Source of the DNA: Fibrobacterota bacterium
Lineage (GTDB): Bacteria; Fibrobacterota; Fibrobacteria; UBA11236
Length of the DNA stretch: 64,000 nucleotides
Direction: 5' to 3'
Assembly: GCA_947466585.1 (NCBI GenBank)
Contig: CANIEU010000002.1
Coordinates: 1-64,000, forward strand
Shown here: piece by piece, positions 23,943 to 32,739 of the stretch
How the letters are laid out: each line of letters begins with the position of its first letter
How positions within the stretch are numbered: the stretch's first letter is position 1
Notes under the pieces: generated by a model
The model's database searches: none
Told to the model about the DNA's origin: nothing
Seen by the model: the letters and a program-made list of their open reading frames with translations, nothing else
Made by a program: the position numbers and the translations under genes

Positions 23943-25577
23943 ATGACCGCTTTTCAAGACGACGCCTCTTCATCCGGCTCGAAATCCTCCTCCGGGGGTG
24001 ATTTCGATTTGCCCGGATTCAAGGCGAAGCCCCGCAAAAAAGCGGCCGACGAAAGCGGGAGCGCCCCGGCCTCGGCTCCCAAATCGCCCCGTGCCTACGG
24101 TGAAACCCCGCGCGAAAATGCAGGTCCCAAGCGCACCGGCAAGTTGCCCTCGACCTTTAAAAGCCGCGAACGCGACGCACGCCCCGATGGCCCGCGCGCT
24201 CCGCGTAAACCGTTTGAAGCCGGCGAGGCGCCGCGCAAAAAATTCGCCAGCGATTTCCGTCCCAAGGAAGGCGAGCGTAAATCTTATGGTAGCGGTAGTG
24301 CCGGTGGCGCCGGTGGTGCCAGGACCGCATGGAAGTCGGATGCACCGCGCAAACCCTATGGTGCAGACCGAGGTGCCGGGGGCGCGGGTGGTAAGCCCGC
24401 TTTCAAGCCCTACGGAGCCGACCGCAGTGCCGATCGTCCCTCGCGTTCTTATGGTTCTTCGGATGGCGCGCGCAAGCCCTATGGTTCCGATCGTGGCACG
24501 GGCGGTGGCGACCGTCCCGCGCGCCCCTACGGTGCGGGTGGTGAGAAACCCGCGTGGAAGTCGGATGCACCGCGCAAGCCCTATGGTTCCGATCGTGGCA
24601 CGGGCGGTGGCGACCGTCCCGCGCGCCCTTACGGTGCAGGTGGCGACAAGCCCGCGTGGAAGTCGGATGCACCGCGCAAACCCTACGGAGCGGGTGGAGA
24701 TCGGCCCGCGTGGAAATCGGACGCACCGCGCAAACCCTACGGCACCGAACGCGGTGCGGGCGGCCCCGGCGGCGGTTATACCGGCAGCAAGGATGCGACG
24801 CGCAGCTTCGAGTCCGAACTCTCGCCCGATGTCAAAAAATTCCTGCCCTTGTTGACTGAAAAAGGACGCCACAAGGAGTCCCGCTTTCTGCTCGAAGGCG
24901 CGAAGAATATCTCCGACGTCGCTGAAAATTCCCCCGAGATCCTGCACACGGTGCTCGTCGCGGAGGGTTTCGAAGATACCGTGCTCAAAGCCCGTCTCGA
25001 TGAATTGCGTATTCGCACGCGCGTTGTGAAGGGTACCGAAATCTCCGCGCTGTGCGGCACGGAAACCCCGCAAGGCATCATCGCCGTCGCGAACTTCGGT
25101 TCGTTGCGCCCCGACTGGACCACGATCCAGAGCGTGACGTTGCTGGACGGCGTGCAGGACCCCGGTAATCTGGGCGCGATCTTGCGCACTTCCGCCGCGC
25201 TCGGCATGGATGCCGTGGTGCTGGGCAAGGGAACCTGCGATCCGTACAATCCCAAGGTTGTGCGCGCTTCGGCCGCGACGCTGTTGCGGATGCCGCTCGA
25301 AACGGGCGAAGATCTGACCACGAAGATCCACTTTCTCCGCACCAAGGGCTTCACCATCGTGGCGACTTCGCCGCATGCGAAGATCACCTTGGACAAGGCG
25401 ACCTTGCGCAAGAAAGTCGCGCTTCTGTTCGGTAGCGAAGGCGGCGGTGTGGGCGCGAACCTGATCGATCAAGCCGATCAGGTGGTGCGTATTCCCATGA
25501 AGGGCAAGGTCGAGTCGCTGAATGTCGCTGTGGCCCACGGGTTGTTGGCGTACGAACTGATGCGCCTCAAGAAATAG
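23943..25577 (+). CDS. SpoU-family 23S rRNA 2'-O-methyltransferase (RlmB/TrmH type) with long repetitive N-terminal tail
   Basis: 544 residues. The C-terminal 260 form a complete SpoU enzyme: substrate-binding domain (about 280-360; GRHKESRFLLEGAKNI), then the knotted SAM domain with LDGVQDPGNLGAILRTSAAL (motif 1), LLFGSEGGGV (motif 2) and MKGKVESLNVAVAHGLLAYE (motif 3). RlmB-like enzymes methylate G2251 of 23S rRNA. The first 270 residues are disordered, rich in Gly, Arg, Lys, Pro and Tyr, with repeats built on WKSDAPRKPYG and DRPARPYGAGG. The repeats are also nearly identical in DNA, which suggests recent expansion. Such a tail may bind RNA. The rhomboid gene follows after 24 bases. Confidence 0.88.
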   Translation: MTAFQDDASSSGSKSSSGGDFDLPGFKAKPRKKAADESGSAPASAPKSPRAYGETPRENAGPKRTGKLPSTFKSRERDARPDGPRAPRKPFEAGEAPRKKFASDFRPKEGERKSYGSGSAGGAGGARTAWKSDAPRKPYGADRGAGGAGGKPAFKPYGADRSADRPSRSYGSSDGARKPYGSDRGTGGGDRPARPYGAGGEKPAWKSDAPRKPYGSDRGTGGGDRPARPYGAGGDKPAWKSDAPRKPYGAGGDRPAWKSDAPRKPYGTERGAGGPGGGYTGSKDATRSFESELSPDVKKFLPLLTEKGRHKESRFLLEGAKNISDVAENSPEILHTVLVAEGFEDTVLKARLDELRIRTRVVKGTEISALCGTETPQGIIAVANFGSLRPDWTTIQSVTLLDGVQDPGNLGAILRTSAALGMDAVVLGKGTCDPYNPKVVRASAATLLRMPLETGEDLTTKIHFLRTKGFTIVATSPHAKITLDKATLRKKVALLFGSEGGGVGANLIDQADQVVRIPMKGKVESLNVAVAHGLLAYELMRLKK

Positions 25578-25601
25578 CCTGCGCCTGCAGGGGAGGGTCC
25601 C

Positions 25602-26210
25602 GTGAAAATCCGCTGGATTCCCACCTACAACGCGCCCGTCGTTCTGACGTTCGCGTTGTTGGCGTTCGCGGTGCATTTCGCCAGCGTTCAGACCGGGGGC
25701 ACGTTGGCCTCCACGTACTTCGCCGCCCTGCCCGGGTTCGACTATAAATCCTTCTGGTCGTGGTTTCGGCTGGTGTCGCATGTGCTCGGCCACAAAGACA
25801 TGCCCCACCTTGTCTCCAATTTCTCCGTCATCCTGCTGATCGGGCCGGTGCTAGAGGAAAAACACGGCGGCAAACTGCTGATCGTGATGATCGTGATCAC
25901 CGCGCTGGTGACCGGCGTGCTCAACACCCTGTTTTTCAACACCGGCCTGATGGGCGCCAGCGGCGTGGTGTTCATGATGATTCTGCTGGGCTCCTTCACC
26001 AATCACAAGCCGGGCGAAATTCCACTGACCTTCGTTGCGGTGGTGTTGCTCTACCTCGTCGGTGAGGTGACGGCCGCCTTCAAGGAAGACGGCGTTTCCC
26101 AGTTCGCGCACATCCTCGGCGGGTTATGCGGAACGGTGTTCGGTTTCTGGCGTGGCGCGGTAGGGGGAAGCAAGAAAACCCTGGCGAAGAAGGTGCGAAA
26201 TGCGAAATGA
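25602..26210 (+). CDS. Rhomboid-family intramembrane serine protease
   Basis: 202 residues from GTG 25602. Six hydrophobic helices. HLVSNF (about residue 68) matches the oxyanion HxxxN motif, GLMGASGVVF (about 120) carries the nucleophile Ser in GxSG, and FAHILGGLCGTVFG (about 167) carries the catalytic His. All catalytic parts are present, so activity is likely. Rhomboids cut membrane proteins within the bilayer. The last codons (VRNAK-stop) are formed by a TGCGAAA tandem repeat that continues into the downstream hairpin. Confidence 0.85.
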   Translation: MKIRWIPTYNAPVVLTFALLAFAVHFASVQTGGTLASTYFAALPGFDYKSFWSWFRLVSHVLGHKDMPHLVSNFSVILLIGPVLEEKHGGKLLIVMIVITALVTGVLNTLFFNTGLMGASGVVFMMILLGSFTNHKPGEIPLTFVAVVLLYLVGEVTAAFKEDGVSQFAHILGGLCGTVFGFWRGAVGGSKKTLAKKVRNAK

Positions 26211-26263
26211 CTTGTAGGGGCAATTCATGAATTGCCCCTACAAGGTTTTTCCACCATTTCGCA
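26194..26263. repeat. Nested hairpin: TGCGAAA heptamers around a 34-base perfect palindrome
   Basis: TGCGAAA is repeated at 26194-26200 and 26201-26207, overlapping the rhomboid stop TGA (26208-26210). TGCGAAATG (26201-26209) pairs with 26255-26263. Inside lies a perfect 34-base palindrome (26211-26244) with half-site CTTGTAGGGGCAATTCA. A T-run follows it. As I recall, hairpins with GTAGGGGCAATTCATGAATT cores occur in unrelated phyla; I cannot check this here. Confidence 0.9.
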
Positions 26264-26278
26264 GTTAATTTTGGTCCC

Positions 26279-26644
26279 ATGAAAACCATCGTCGTTCTCG
26301 GGGCTTCGGACAAGCCCGACCGCGCTAGCAACATGCTGATGAAGCGCCTGATCGTCCGCGGAGGGTTCGTCCCGGTTCCCGTGCATCCCGCACTGGATGC
26401 GATTGCAGGGGTTCCCGTACGCAGCACGCTCGGCGAAGCGCCTCGACATCCCGATCTTTTGACGGTGTACCTCTCTGCAGAGCGCAGTTCGGCTTTGGAG
26501 GAAGACATCAAAAATCTGGAGCCCCACAAGGTGATCTTCAATCCGGGCGCCGAAAATCTGGAGCTCGAAAAGCGCCTGGCGGCCGCCGGCATCGAAACGG
26601 AGAACGCCTGTTCCCTCGTGCTGCTCGCACAGGGCCAACTTTAA
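26279..26644 (+). CDS. CoA-binding-domain protein (COG1832-like)
   Basis: 121 residues. A Rossmann fold opens with IVVLGASDKPDRASN (residues 4-18), followed by the strand VPVPVHP, as in small CoA-binding proteins related to the N-domain of succinyl-CoA synthetase. NPGAENLELEKRLAAAGI near the C-terminus is also typical. No catalytic residues are evident. Biological role is unknown. It lies between the rhomboid gene and a membrane-protein gene on the same strand. Confidence 0.8.
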   Translation: MKTIVVLGASDKPDRASNMLMKRLIVRGGFVPVPVHPALDAIAGVPVRSTLGEAPRHPDLLTVYLSAERSSALEEDIKNLEPHKVIFNPGAENLELEKRLAAAGIETENACSLVLLAQGQL

Positions 26645-26667
26645 TCGGTATTCACGGGACGCGCGGC

Positions 26668-27381
26668 ATGGCACCCCAGTTTTCCTTATCGGATATATGG
26701 TTCTTCGGGATTTCGGTCGTTGCGTTGGCGCTGGTGCCTACAGCCTTCGCAACACGGGCATGGATATTTCCCGCTTGGTTCGCGGGCATCGGCGTGTATT
26801 TGCTTGTGGCTCCGGCCGCCCTTCACCCGGCGTGGAACGTGTGGGTGTGGCTGCTGTTGTCACAAGGCCCGTGGATCGCACTCGTTCCCGACCTGCTTTC
26901 ACGCGGCCGCGCCGCGCGCTCGCTCGACGCCGTCCCGCTCCGATCGTTGCTGGCCTTCTCGCTGCTGCATCTGCTGGGTGCACGACATGTGTTCAGCGCA
27001 CTTTCCGGGGATCTGCCGCCCGACTTCGCGCTCGAAATCGCTTCGGGTGAAACCCTCACGGCATTCGGTGCCGGAATTCTGTGGCTGTTCTGCAGGCCCG
27101 AAAAACTCTGGTTCCGCTTGCTGGCGATGTTCTGGAACGCACAGGCCTTAACCGGTTCCCTGGTTTGGTCGTGGGCACTGCTGCGCGCGCATACGGGGTT
27201 ACCCGTCGTCGGTGTTCCCTCACCCGATTTACACGCGTATTTCGGCGGTTGGCCCGGAGGGCTGGAGGCGTTTTTCTGGATTCCGCTCGCCGTCTGCCTG
27301 CACGCTGCAGTATTTTATAAACTCCTGCGTCCCGACCCCGATGCGCCGATCGCCTGCTCCTCTGGAGAAATCATCCCATGA
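26668..27381 (+). CDS. Polytopic membrane protein of unknown function
   Basis: 237 residues with about seven hydrophobic segments (near 8-28, 32-52, 57-78, 92-105, 125-140, 148-170 and 200-222). Rich in Trp, Leu and Ala, with no recognisable catalytic motif. The stop overlaps the ATG of the M48 protease by 4 bases, so the two are translationally coupled. The coupling suggests a shared envelope function. I do not recognise the family. Confidence 0.65.
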   Translation: MAPQFSLSDIWFFGISVVALALVPTAFATRAWIFPAWFAGIGVYLLVAPAALHPAWNVWVWLLLSQGPWIALVPDLLSRGRAARSLDAVPLRSLLAFSLLHLLGARHVFSALSGDLPPDFALEIASGETLTAFGAGILWLFCRPEKLWFRLLAMFWNAQALTGSLVWSWALLRAHTGLPVVGVPSPDLHAYFGGWPGGLEAFFWIPLAVCLHAAVFYKLLRPDPDAPIACSSGEIIP

Positions 27382-28220
27382 CAGCTTCCCGCTTCTTTCG
27401 CTCCTTCGTGATTCCCGCCTTCAGCCTGCTGCTGTTCAGCCACTGCGCCATGCTGGGGCTCGCGGGCCCATTGCTGGTTTCGGAAAGCGACGAGTCGAAG
27501 CTCGGCGCCGAGTTCAACACCCAGTTGCACACCGATCCCGCGCAGGTGAAGGAATATCCGGTGTTCGTTGCGAATACGCCGGAGCGCATTGCGTTTCAGA
27601 ACTATGTGATCGGGCTGGCGCAGCAGGTGTACGGGACCATTCCCGCCAAGGACAAGCCGGGCTACGCCTTCACCTACACCCTCATCGATGCGCCCGTGGA
27701 AAACGCCTTCGCGGTGCCGGGTGGTTACGTGTACATCTACACCGGCATCATCAAGACGATGAAGAACGAATCCGAACTGGTGGGCGTACTGGGTCACGAG
27801 ATCTCGCATGTGACGCGGCACCATTACCGCGATGCGCTTGCGAAACAGACCGGCATTTCGCTGCTGTACCAGGCGCTGGTCGGCAAGGATGCGGGCCAGT
27901 TGACGCAGGTGGTGGCGCAGGCGTTCGGAACCTTGGCTTCGCTTTCGGTGTCGCGCGACAACGAGTCGGAGGCGGACAAATACGGCACCAAATACACGGC
28001 GGCGTCGGGGCACAATCCCCTCGGCATCGCGAATTATTTCGAACGCGTCAAGAGCCCCGGACCGGCGTGGCTCTCAACGCACCCGGCCCCCAAGAACCGC
28101 GTCGAAACCGTGCGCACACAGGTGGCCAACAATTCAGGATATTCAGCACTTGCGGCAAACGCGGCGGTGACGGATTACCAAAGCCGGTTTGACCAAATGA
28201 CTGCGGTGATCAGGAAGTAG
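27378..28220 (+). CDS. M48-family metalloprotease (periplasmic, BepA/LoiP-like)
   Basis: 280 residues. An N-terminal hydrophobic stretch (about 9-31) acts as a signal or anchor; the Cys at 23 lacks a canonical lipobox. The zinc motif HEISH (about 140-144) and the third ligand Glu in NESEADKYG define an M48 peptidase. FAVPGGYVYIYTGI before HExxH is typical of the YcaL/LoiP/BepA group that degrades misassembled outer-membrane proteins. No TPR region is present, so it is closer to LoiP than BepA. It overlaps the upstream membrane-protein gene. Confidence 0.87.
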   Translation: MTASRFFRSFVIPAFSLLLFSHCAMLGLAGPLLVSESDESKLGAEFNTQLHTDPAQVKEYPVFVANTPERIAFQNYVIGLAQQVYGTIPAKDKPGYAFTYTLIDAPVENAFAVPGGYVYIYTGIIKTMKNESELVGVLGHEISHVTRHHYRDALAKQTGISLLYQALVGKDAGQLTQVVAQAFGTLASLSVSRDNESEADKYGTKYTAASGHNPLGIANYFERVKSPGPAWLSTHPAPKNRVETVRTQVANNSGYSALAANAAVTDYQSRFDQMTAVIRK

Positions 28221-28227
28221 GAGATTA

Positions 28228-28319
28228 GTCGGAAGTCGGACGTTTCGCTGCTGGATTTTCTAACGGTCCGGAATGCTGCTGATAGATTTCTGTGTTTGCA
28301 TTTGCTGTCGACTTCCGAC
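28228..28319. repeat. Heptamer inverted repeat (AGTCGGA units) between convergent genes
   Basis: AGTCGGA is repeated at 28227-28240, 7 bases after the M48 stop. GTCGGAAGTCG (28228-28238) pairs exactly with 28309-28319, and the right arm carries further units (GGTCGGA in reverse) up to 28326, next to the stop of the convergent gene at 28333. Confidence 0.8.
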
Positions 28320-28332
28320 CTCCGACCTTCTT

Positions 28333-29088
28333 CTAAAACGGCGTAAACGGAGTCTGGCGCAACAGGTCTTTCGCCAACTCCCGCGCGACCTCATCCCAAT
28401 CGGATTTACGCGCGCTTCCGCGAAAGAGGGCCGAGGCCGTCGCCGTGCCCGCCACCACCGGCACTCCGGCATTGCGGTCCCAAATCAACCACACCGTCTT
28501 GGCCGTCAGCGTGGTCCATTTTCCTGGGCCTTCGCTGTACCCTTTGTGACGGCCGGGCGTCATCTCGCCGGTTGCAGGATCGAACCCCGGAGGGGTGGGC
28601 TCCAGAAAGCGACGGCCCATGGTTTTGGTCCGTTCCGAAAAGGCCAACCTTCCTAGTACCATCGCATAGCGTGCCGAGTCGGCATCTGCGGCAACAGGGA
28701 GGGCAAACGTTGCCGAGTCTCCGTTGGCGAGTCGAACGCGCACTTCTTCGGCCACGCTCCACAGAGAGGCATTTGCGGCGGAGGAATCCACCACATCGAC
28801 CTTGCGGGCGGCATGTGCGATAGCCTCACCGAAACGCGGATGGAATGCGCGGGTCACGAGCAGGGCGGGGGAGGATCGAGAAAGCCGCGCGGGCTTTCCT
28901 GCCGTCAGACCTTCCGTGAGGACGTCGGTAGATACGCTCGAATCGAGCGACACGATCGCCGTGTCCAACGGCCATACCAAGAGCAGATCGGGGGGCGTCC
29001 CGCCTGCGGACGCGGACCCGGCAGCGAGGGGGAAGAGAATCGCGATCAGCAGGGATTGGATGGAAAGCTTCGGTTTCGGAAGGCGCAT
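28333..29088 (-). CDS. Secreted protein of unknown function
   Basis: 251 residues. A signal peptide is clear (residues 9-28, LLIAILFPLAAGSASA). The mature part has a mixed alpha/beta character without cysteines, with a central VSTDVLTEGLTAG motif and a C-terminal WLIWDRNAGVPVVAGTATAS that vaguely recalls periplasmic lipoproteins of the GNA1162/CsgG type. I cannot name a family with confidence. It is convergent with the M48 gene and divergent from trpB. Confidence 0.6.
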   Translation of the reverse strand: MRLPKPKLSIQSLLIAILFPLAAGSASAGGTPPDLLLVWPLDTAIVSLDSSVSTDVLTEGLTAGKPARLSRSSPALLVTRAFHPRFGEAIAHAARKVDVVDSSAANASLWSVAEEVRVRLANGDSATFALPVAADADSARYAMVLGRLAFSERTKTMGRRFLEPTPPGFDPATGEMTPGRHKGYSEGPGKWTTLTAKTVWLIWDRNAGVPVVAGTATASALFRGSARKSDWDEVARELAKDLLRQTPFTPF

Positions 29089-29100
29089 GGGGAAAAGTAG

Positions 29101-29204
29101 CTGACAGCGGACGGCATCAAGCGAACCGCTTTGCCTCCTCCCGTTTACCGGTAAATTCCGTTCATTTCAGGCTGTTTGATGCCTTCTGTTGGCTGTTCGC
29201 TCCG
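29101..29204. repeat. Degenerate heptamer inverted repeat (ACAGC units) upstream of trpB
   Basis: Left arm TGACAGC-GGACGGC-ATCAAGC starts at 29102. The right arm, read in reverse complement, has units GAACAGC, CAACAGA, AGGCATC and AAACAGC at 29171-29198. GGCATCAA (29113-29120) pairs exactly with 29176-29183. Unlike the other loci it lies between divergent genes, so it would be in the trpB leader or promoter. Confidence 0.65.
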
Positions 29205-29241
29205 AAGCATGTACCCCCAAAGAATTACCTTTGAACGACCT

Positions 29242-30462
29242 ATGATTTCCCCTGCCAGCTTGCCCGATGCGTGGGGCCGATTCGGCCCTTACGGCGGAAA
29301 ATTCGCCCCTGAAGTCCTCATGCCCGCGCTGGAGGAACTCGAATCCTTTTACGCCCAAATCAAGGACGACCCGGCTTTCAAAGCCGAACTAGACGGCCTC
29401 CTCAAGGATTTCGTGGGGCGACCCTCGCCCCTGTACTTCGCTGAACGCCTCACGGAGTATTGCGGCGGCGCGAAGATTTACCTGAAGCGCGAGGATTTGA
29501 ACCACACCGGCGCGCACAAGATCAACAATGCCATCGGGCAGGTGTTGATCGCGCGGCGCATGGGTAAAAAACGCATCATCGCCGAAACCGGCGCGGGACA
29601 GCACGGCGTGGCAACGGCCACCGCGGCGGCGCGCTTCGGCATGGAGTGCGTGATCTACATGGGCAGCGTCGACATGGCGCGCCAAGCGCCGAACGTGTTC
29701 CGCATGCGCTTGCTCGGCGCGACGGTGGTTTCGGTGGAGTCGGGCAGCAAGACTTTGAAAGACGCCATCAACGAGGCCATCCGCGATTGGGTGACCCGCA
29801 TCGGCGACACGCATTACGTGTTCGGCTCCGCGCTGGGCCCGCATCCGTACCCGATGATCGTGCGCGACTTCCAGAAAGTGATCGGAGAAGAGACCGAGCG
29901 CCAGATGCTCGAGAAGGAAGGGCGCTTGCCCGATCATCTCGTCGCCTGCGTGGGTGGCGGCAGCAATGCCATCGGCCTGTTCTACAACTTCCTCGACAAG
30001 CCGTCCGTGAAAATGGTGGGTGTGGAAGCCGGTGGCGAGGGCATCGCTTCGGGCCGGCACGCGGCCCGTTTTGAGGGCGGCGTGCTGGGCATTCTACAGG
30101 GAGCGCGCAGCTACGTGCTGCAAACCGCGCAGGGCCAAATCGCCGAGACGCACAGCGTGTCGGCCGGGCTCGACTACGCCTCCATCGGCCCCGAACATGC
30201 CTACTACCGTGATGCGAAGCGCATCGAATACACCTACGCCACCGACGACGAGGCGCTCGATGGCTTCCACAAACTGTGCCGCCTCGAGGGCATCATTCCC
30301 GCGCTCGAAAGCGCGCACGCCGTGGCGCATGTGCTCAAGCTGGCGCCGAAGCTCGGCAAGGATCAACTGATGGTGGTGAATCTCTCGGGCCGCGGCGACA
30401 AGGACATGCAAACCGTGATGGATGCCGCGCCTTATATGGGCCAGCACGGGAGTGCGCAATGA
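29242..30462 (+). CDS. trpB: Tryptophan synthase beta chain
   Basis: 406 residues from ATG 29242; ATG 29209 is possible. It uses PLP to join indole and serine. HTGAHKINN carries the PLP Lys (about 94), GAGQHG and GGGSNAIG (phosphate loop, about 233) are present, and the COMM region [13 protein letters not shown] is intact. [21 protein letters not shown] is a normal N-terminus. It heads a six-gene overlapping operon and shares an ATGA overlap with trpA. trpC, trpD, trpE and trpF are not in the window. Confidence 0.96.
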   Translation: MISPASLPDAWGRFGPYGGKFAPEVLMPALEELESFYAQIKDDPAFKAELDGLLKDFVGRPSPLYFAERLTEYCGGAKIYLKREDLNHTGAHKINNAIGQVLIARRMGKKRIIAETGAGQHGVATATAAARFGMECVIYMGSVDMARQAPNVFRMRLLGATVVSVESGSKTLKDAINEAIRDWVTRIGDTHYVFGSALGPHPYPMIVRDFQKVIGEETERQMLEKEGRLPDHLVACVGGGSNAIGLFYNFLDKPSVKMVGVEAGGEGIASGRHAARFEGGVLGILQGARSYVLQTAQGQIAETHSVSAGLDYASIGPEHAYYRDAKRIEYTYATDDEALDGFHKLCRLEGIIPALESAHAVAHVLKLAPKLGKDQLMVVNLSGRGDKDMQTVMDAAPYMGQHGSAQ

Positions 30463-31301
30463 GCGGCACATCCGTGAACCCCGCGAATCGTATCGACGCG
30501 GCCTTTGCCCGTTTGAAGTCCGAAGGCAAAAAGGCGTTCATCCCCTACATCGCCGCCGGCGTGCCGGGTAATACCGAAACCGTGGAGCTCGCGCTTTCTC
30601 TCGAAAAACTGGGCGCCGACGTTTTGGAACTCGGTTATCCGTTCTCCGATCCGATGGCAGACGGTGTGGTCAACCAGGCCGCCGCCACACGCGCGCTCGA
30701 ACTTGGCGTCGACGACGCGGTCTATCTCGGCATGGTGCGCGACATCCGGGCGAAATCGCCCGATCTGCCCATCGTGGTGTTCTCCTACCTCAACCCGATT
30801 TTCCGGCTCGGTCTGCGCGACTTCGCCCTGCGCGCCAAAGCTGCGGGTGCCGACGGCTTTTTGCTCGTGGACATGCCTGTCGAAGAAGCCGACGAGATGC
30901 TGGCGATCTGCAAGGAACTTGACCTGCGTTTCATCTTTCTCGCCGCGCCCACGACCACGCCCGAACGCCTGGACAAGATCCTCGAGGTCGGCAGCGGATT
31001 CCTCTACTACATCTCGCGTACCGGCATCACCGGCGAGCAGACGGGATTCCAAGAGGGATTCGAAAAGAAATTGACGGCCGTAAAAGCTGCCGCGAAAATT
31101 CCCGTGGTGGTGGGCTTCGGTATCTCCACTCCGGATCAGGTCCGTGCTGTGTGCGCGCTCTGCGACGGCGCCGTTGTCGGCAGCGCGCTGGTGCGCCGCA
31201 CCCTCGAGAACAAGCCCTGGCCCGCGATGCGCGCGGAGTTGGAAACGCTCGCGGCCTCGCTCATCGCCCCTGCGAAAGTCGTTATAAAGGCGAAATCCTG
31301 A
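30459..31301 (+). CDS. trpA: Tryptophan synthase alpha chain
   Basis: 280 residues. A TIM barrel that cleaves indole-3-glycerol phosphate and passes indole to TrpB. The catalytic Glu and Asp lie in [14 protein letters not shown] (about 52-65), the phosphate is bound by GFGIS and GSALV, and loop 6 has [12 protein letters not shown] small change, ADGVVNQ in place of the more usual ADGPxIQ, leaves the key Asp. The start overlaps trpB by 4 bases and the stop overlaps the chorismate-mutase start by one base. Confidence 0.95.
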   Translation: MSGTSVNPANRIDAAFARLKSEGKKAFIPYIAAGVPGNTETVELALSLEKLGADVLELGYPFSDPMADGVVNQAAATRALELGVDDAVYLGMVRDIRAKSPDLPIVVFSYLNPIFRLGLRDFALRAKAAGADGFLLVDMPVEEADEMLAICKELDLRFIFLAAPTTTPERLDKILEVGSGFLYYISRTGITGEQTGFQEGFEKKLTAVKAAAKIPVVVGFGISTPDQVRAVCALCDGAVVGSALVRRTLENKPWPAMRAELETLAASLIAPAKVVIKAKS

Positions 31302-31615
31302 TGCATGTACCGCAACCCGAAAGCCTCGATGACTGGCGCGCGCGTATCGACACGCTGAATACGCAACTGGTAAAACTTTTAAACGAGCGCGCGCGTTGCG
31401 CGGAGCAGATCGCGGAGTTCAAGTCTCGCGCCGGTCTGCCCGTGTTCGACTCCCAGCGCGAACAGGCCGTGCTCAGCAAGGTGTCGGAGCAGAATCTCGG
31501 TCCGCTTTCGGACGAGGCGCTGCACCGCATCTTCAACTGCATCATGGAAGAGCACCGCCTGCTACAGGAAGCACGGAATTTTAAAATTGCCCCGGACCAA
31601 GGAAACGCAACGTGA
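31301..31615 (+). CDS. Chorismate mutase (AroQ type)
   Basis: 104 residues, all-helical. Converts chorismate to prephenate. LDDWRARIDTLNTQLVKLLNER matches the first AroQ helix with its active-site Arg, followed by AEQIAEFKSR (Lys/Arg) and VFDSQREQAVL, and a C-terminal helix with IMEEHRLLQ. It is a stand-alone enzyme here rather than fused to prephenate dehydrogenase or dehydratase. The stop overlaps the GTG of tyrA (GTGA), so mutase and dehydrogenase are made together, favouring tyrosine synthesis. Confidence 0.9.
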   Translation: MHVPQPESLDDWRARIDTLNTQLVKLLNERARCAEQIAEFKSRAGLPVFDSQREQAVLSKVSEQNLGPLSDEALHRIFNCIMEEHRLLQEARNFKIAPDQGNAT

Positions 31616-32739
31616 ACGCACCGTCGACCGGTCCGAAAACTCTGACCGTGGTCGGGCTCGGGTTGCTCGGCGCATCGCTGGCCGAAGCCGTACGCAAGCG
31701 GCATCCCGATTGGAAAATCATCGGCGTGTCGGCGGAGAAAACCGTACGCGAAGCGACGGCCTCCAAGGTGATCGATCAAGGTTTTACCTACGCTGAAATC
31801 CGCGAGGCTCTTCAAGAGTGCGATTTCGGATTTTTGTGTTTGCCCATCGACCGCATTCTGGAACTCCTGAATGCGTGGACGGCCGAGCCCTTATTGCTGA
31901 AATCCGGCGCGATCCTTTCAGATGTTGGCAGCACCAAGGCGGAGATCTGCGCCGCGGCCCGTAAGGCCTTTCCGGCAGGGTCGATCAATGCGGGGGCCTT
32001 CATCGGGTCGCACCCGATGGCGGGTTCCGAAAAGACCGGTCTGAGCGCACGCGATACCCATCTCTTCGAGACGGCCGCGTGGATCGTGTGCCCCGATAAG
32101 GAATCGGACCCTGCCCGCGTGGCCGCGCTGGAACATTTCGTCGAGGAACTCGGCGCGCGTGTGCTGCGTTTCTCTCCCGAGCGACACGATGCGCTGGTCG
32201 CCCAGGTCTCGCATTTGCCGCAACTCATCGCCACCGCCTTGGCCGCGCACCTTTCCGCCGCCGATGATCCCGAGGCTATGCTGCAGGTCGCCGGAGGTGG
32301 TTTTCGCGACATGACGCGCCTCGCGGCCTCGAGCTTTGCGGTGTGGGAGCCGATCCTGCGCACCAACCGCAAGAATCTGGAATTGATCCTGCCTGCCTTC
32401 CGTCGCGAACTGGAAGTGCTGGAAGAAGACCTGACGGAAGACGGGGGCGCTCGCTTTTTCGAAGAAGCCAACGGTCTGCGCGCCCGGTACAAAGCGCCGC
32501 GCAAGGGCTTCACGTCTTCGGTGACCGAAATCCTGGTGGATATAGAAGACAAGGCAGGTGCACTGCTGCATGCCCTGCAACCTCTCTCCGACGCGGGTTT
32601 GAACATCCTCGACCTGGAAATCCTCAAGGTGCGCGAGGGTGAAGAGGGCGTTTTGATGATGGGCTTCCGCAAGCCCGCCGAGGCTGAAACGGCGCTCGGA
32701 ATTTTGGCGGCGGCCGGGCACAAAGCGAGATTGAGATGA
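31612..32739 (+). CDS. tyrA: Prephenate/arogenate dehydrogenase with C-terminal ACT-like domain
   Basis: 375 residues from GTG 31612. Oxidatively decarboxylates prephenate (or arogenate) in tyrosine synthesis. Rossmann loop VVGLGLLGASL (about 11-21), DVGSTK, catalytic-region GSHPMAGSEKTG, and HDALVAQVSHLPQL follow in order. The last 75 residues (VDIEDKAGALLHALQPLSDAG) form an ACT-like regulatory domain, suggesting feedback by tyrosine. The stop overlaps the next ATG by 4 bases. Confidence 0.92.
   Translation: MNAPSTGPKTLTVVGLGLLGASLAEAVRKRHPDWKIIGVSAEKTVREATASKVIDQGFTYAEIREALQECDFGFLCLPIDRILELLNAWTAEPLLLKSGAILSDVGSTKAEICAAARKAFPAGSINAGAFIGSHPMAGSEKTGLSARDTHLFETAAWIVCPDKESDPARVAALEHFVEELGARVLRFSPERHDALVAQVSHLPQLIATALAAHLSAADDPEAMLQVAGGGFRDMTRLAASSFAVWEPILRTNRKNLELILPAFRRELEVLEEDLTEDGGARFFEEANGLRARYKAPRKGFTSSVTEILVDIEDKAGALLHALQPLSDAGLNILDLEILKVREGEEGVLMMGFRKPAEAETALGILAAAGHKARLR

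Noticed and set aside
23970-25808. 612-codon antisense frame over the repetitive methyltransferase
   Set aside because: Its Thr/Arg/Gly repeats simply mirror the repeats of the sense gene; it also runs into the rhomboid gene.
27378-28220. M48 protease as a canonical lipoprotein
   Set aside because: The residues before Cys23 (LFSHC) do not fit a lipobox; a plain signal or anchor is safer.
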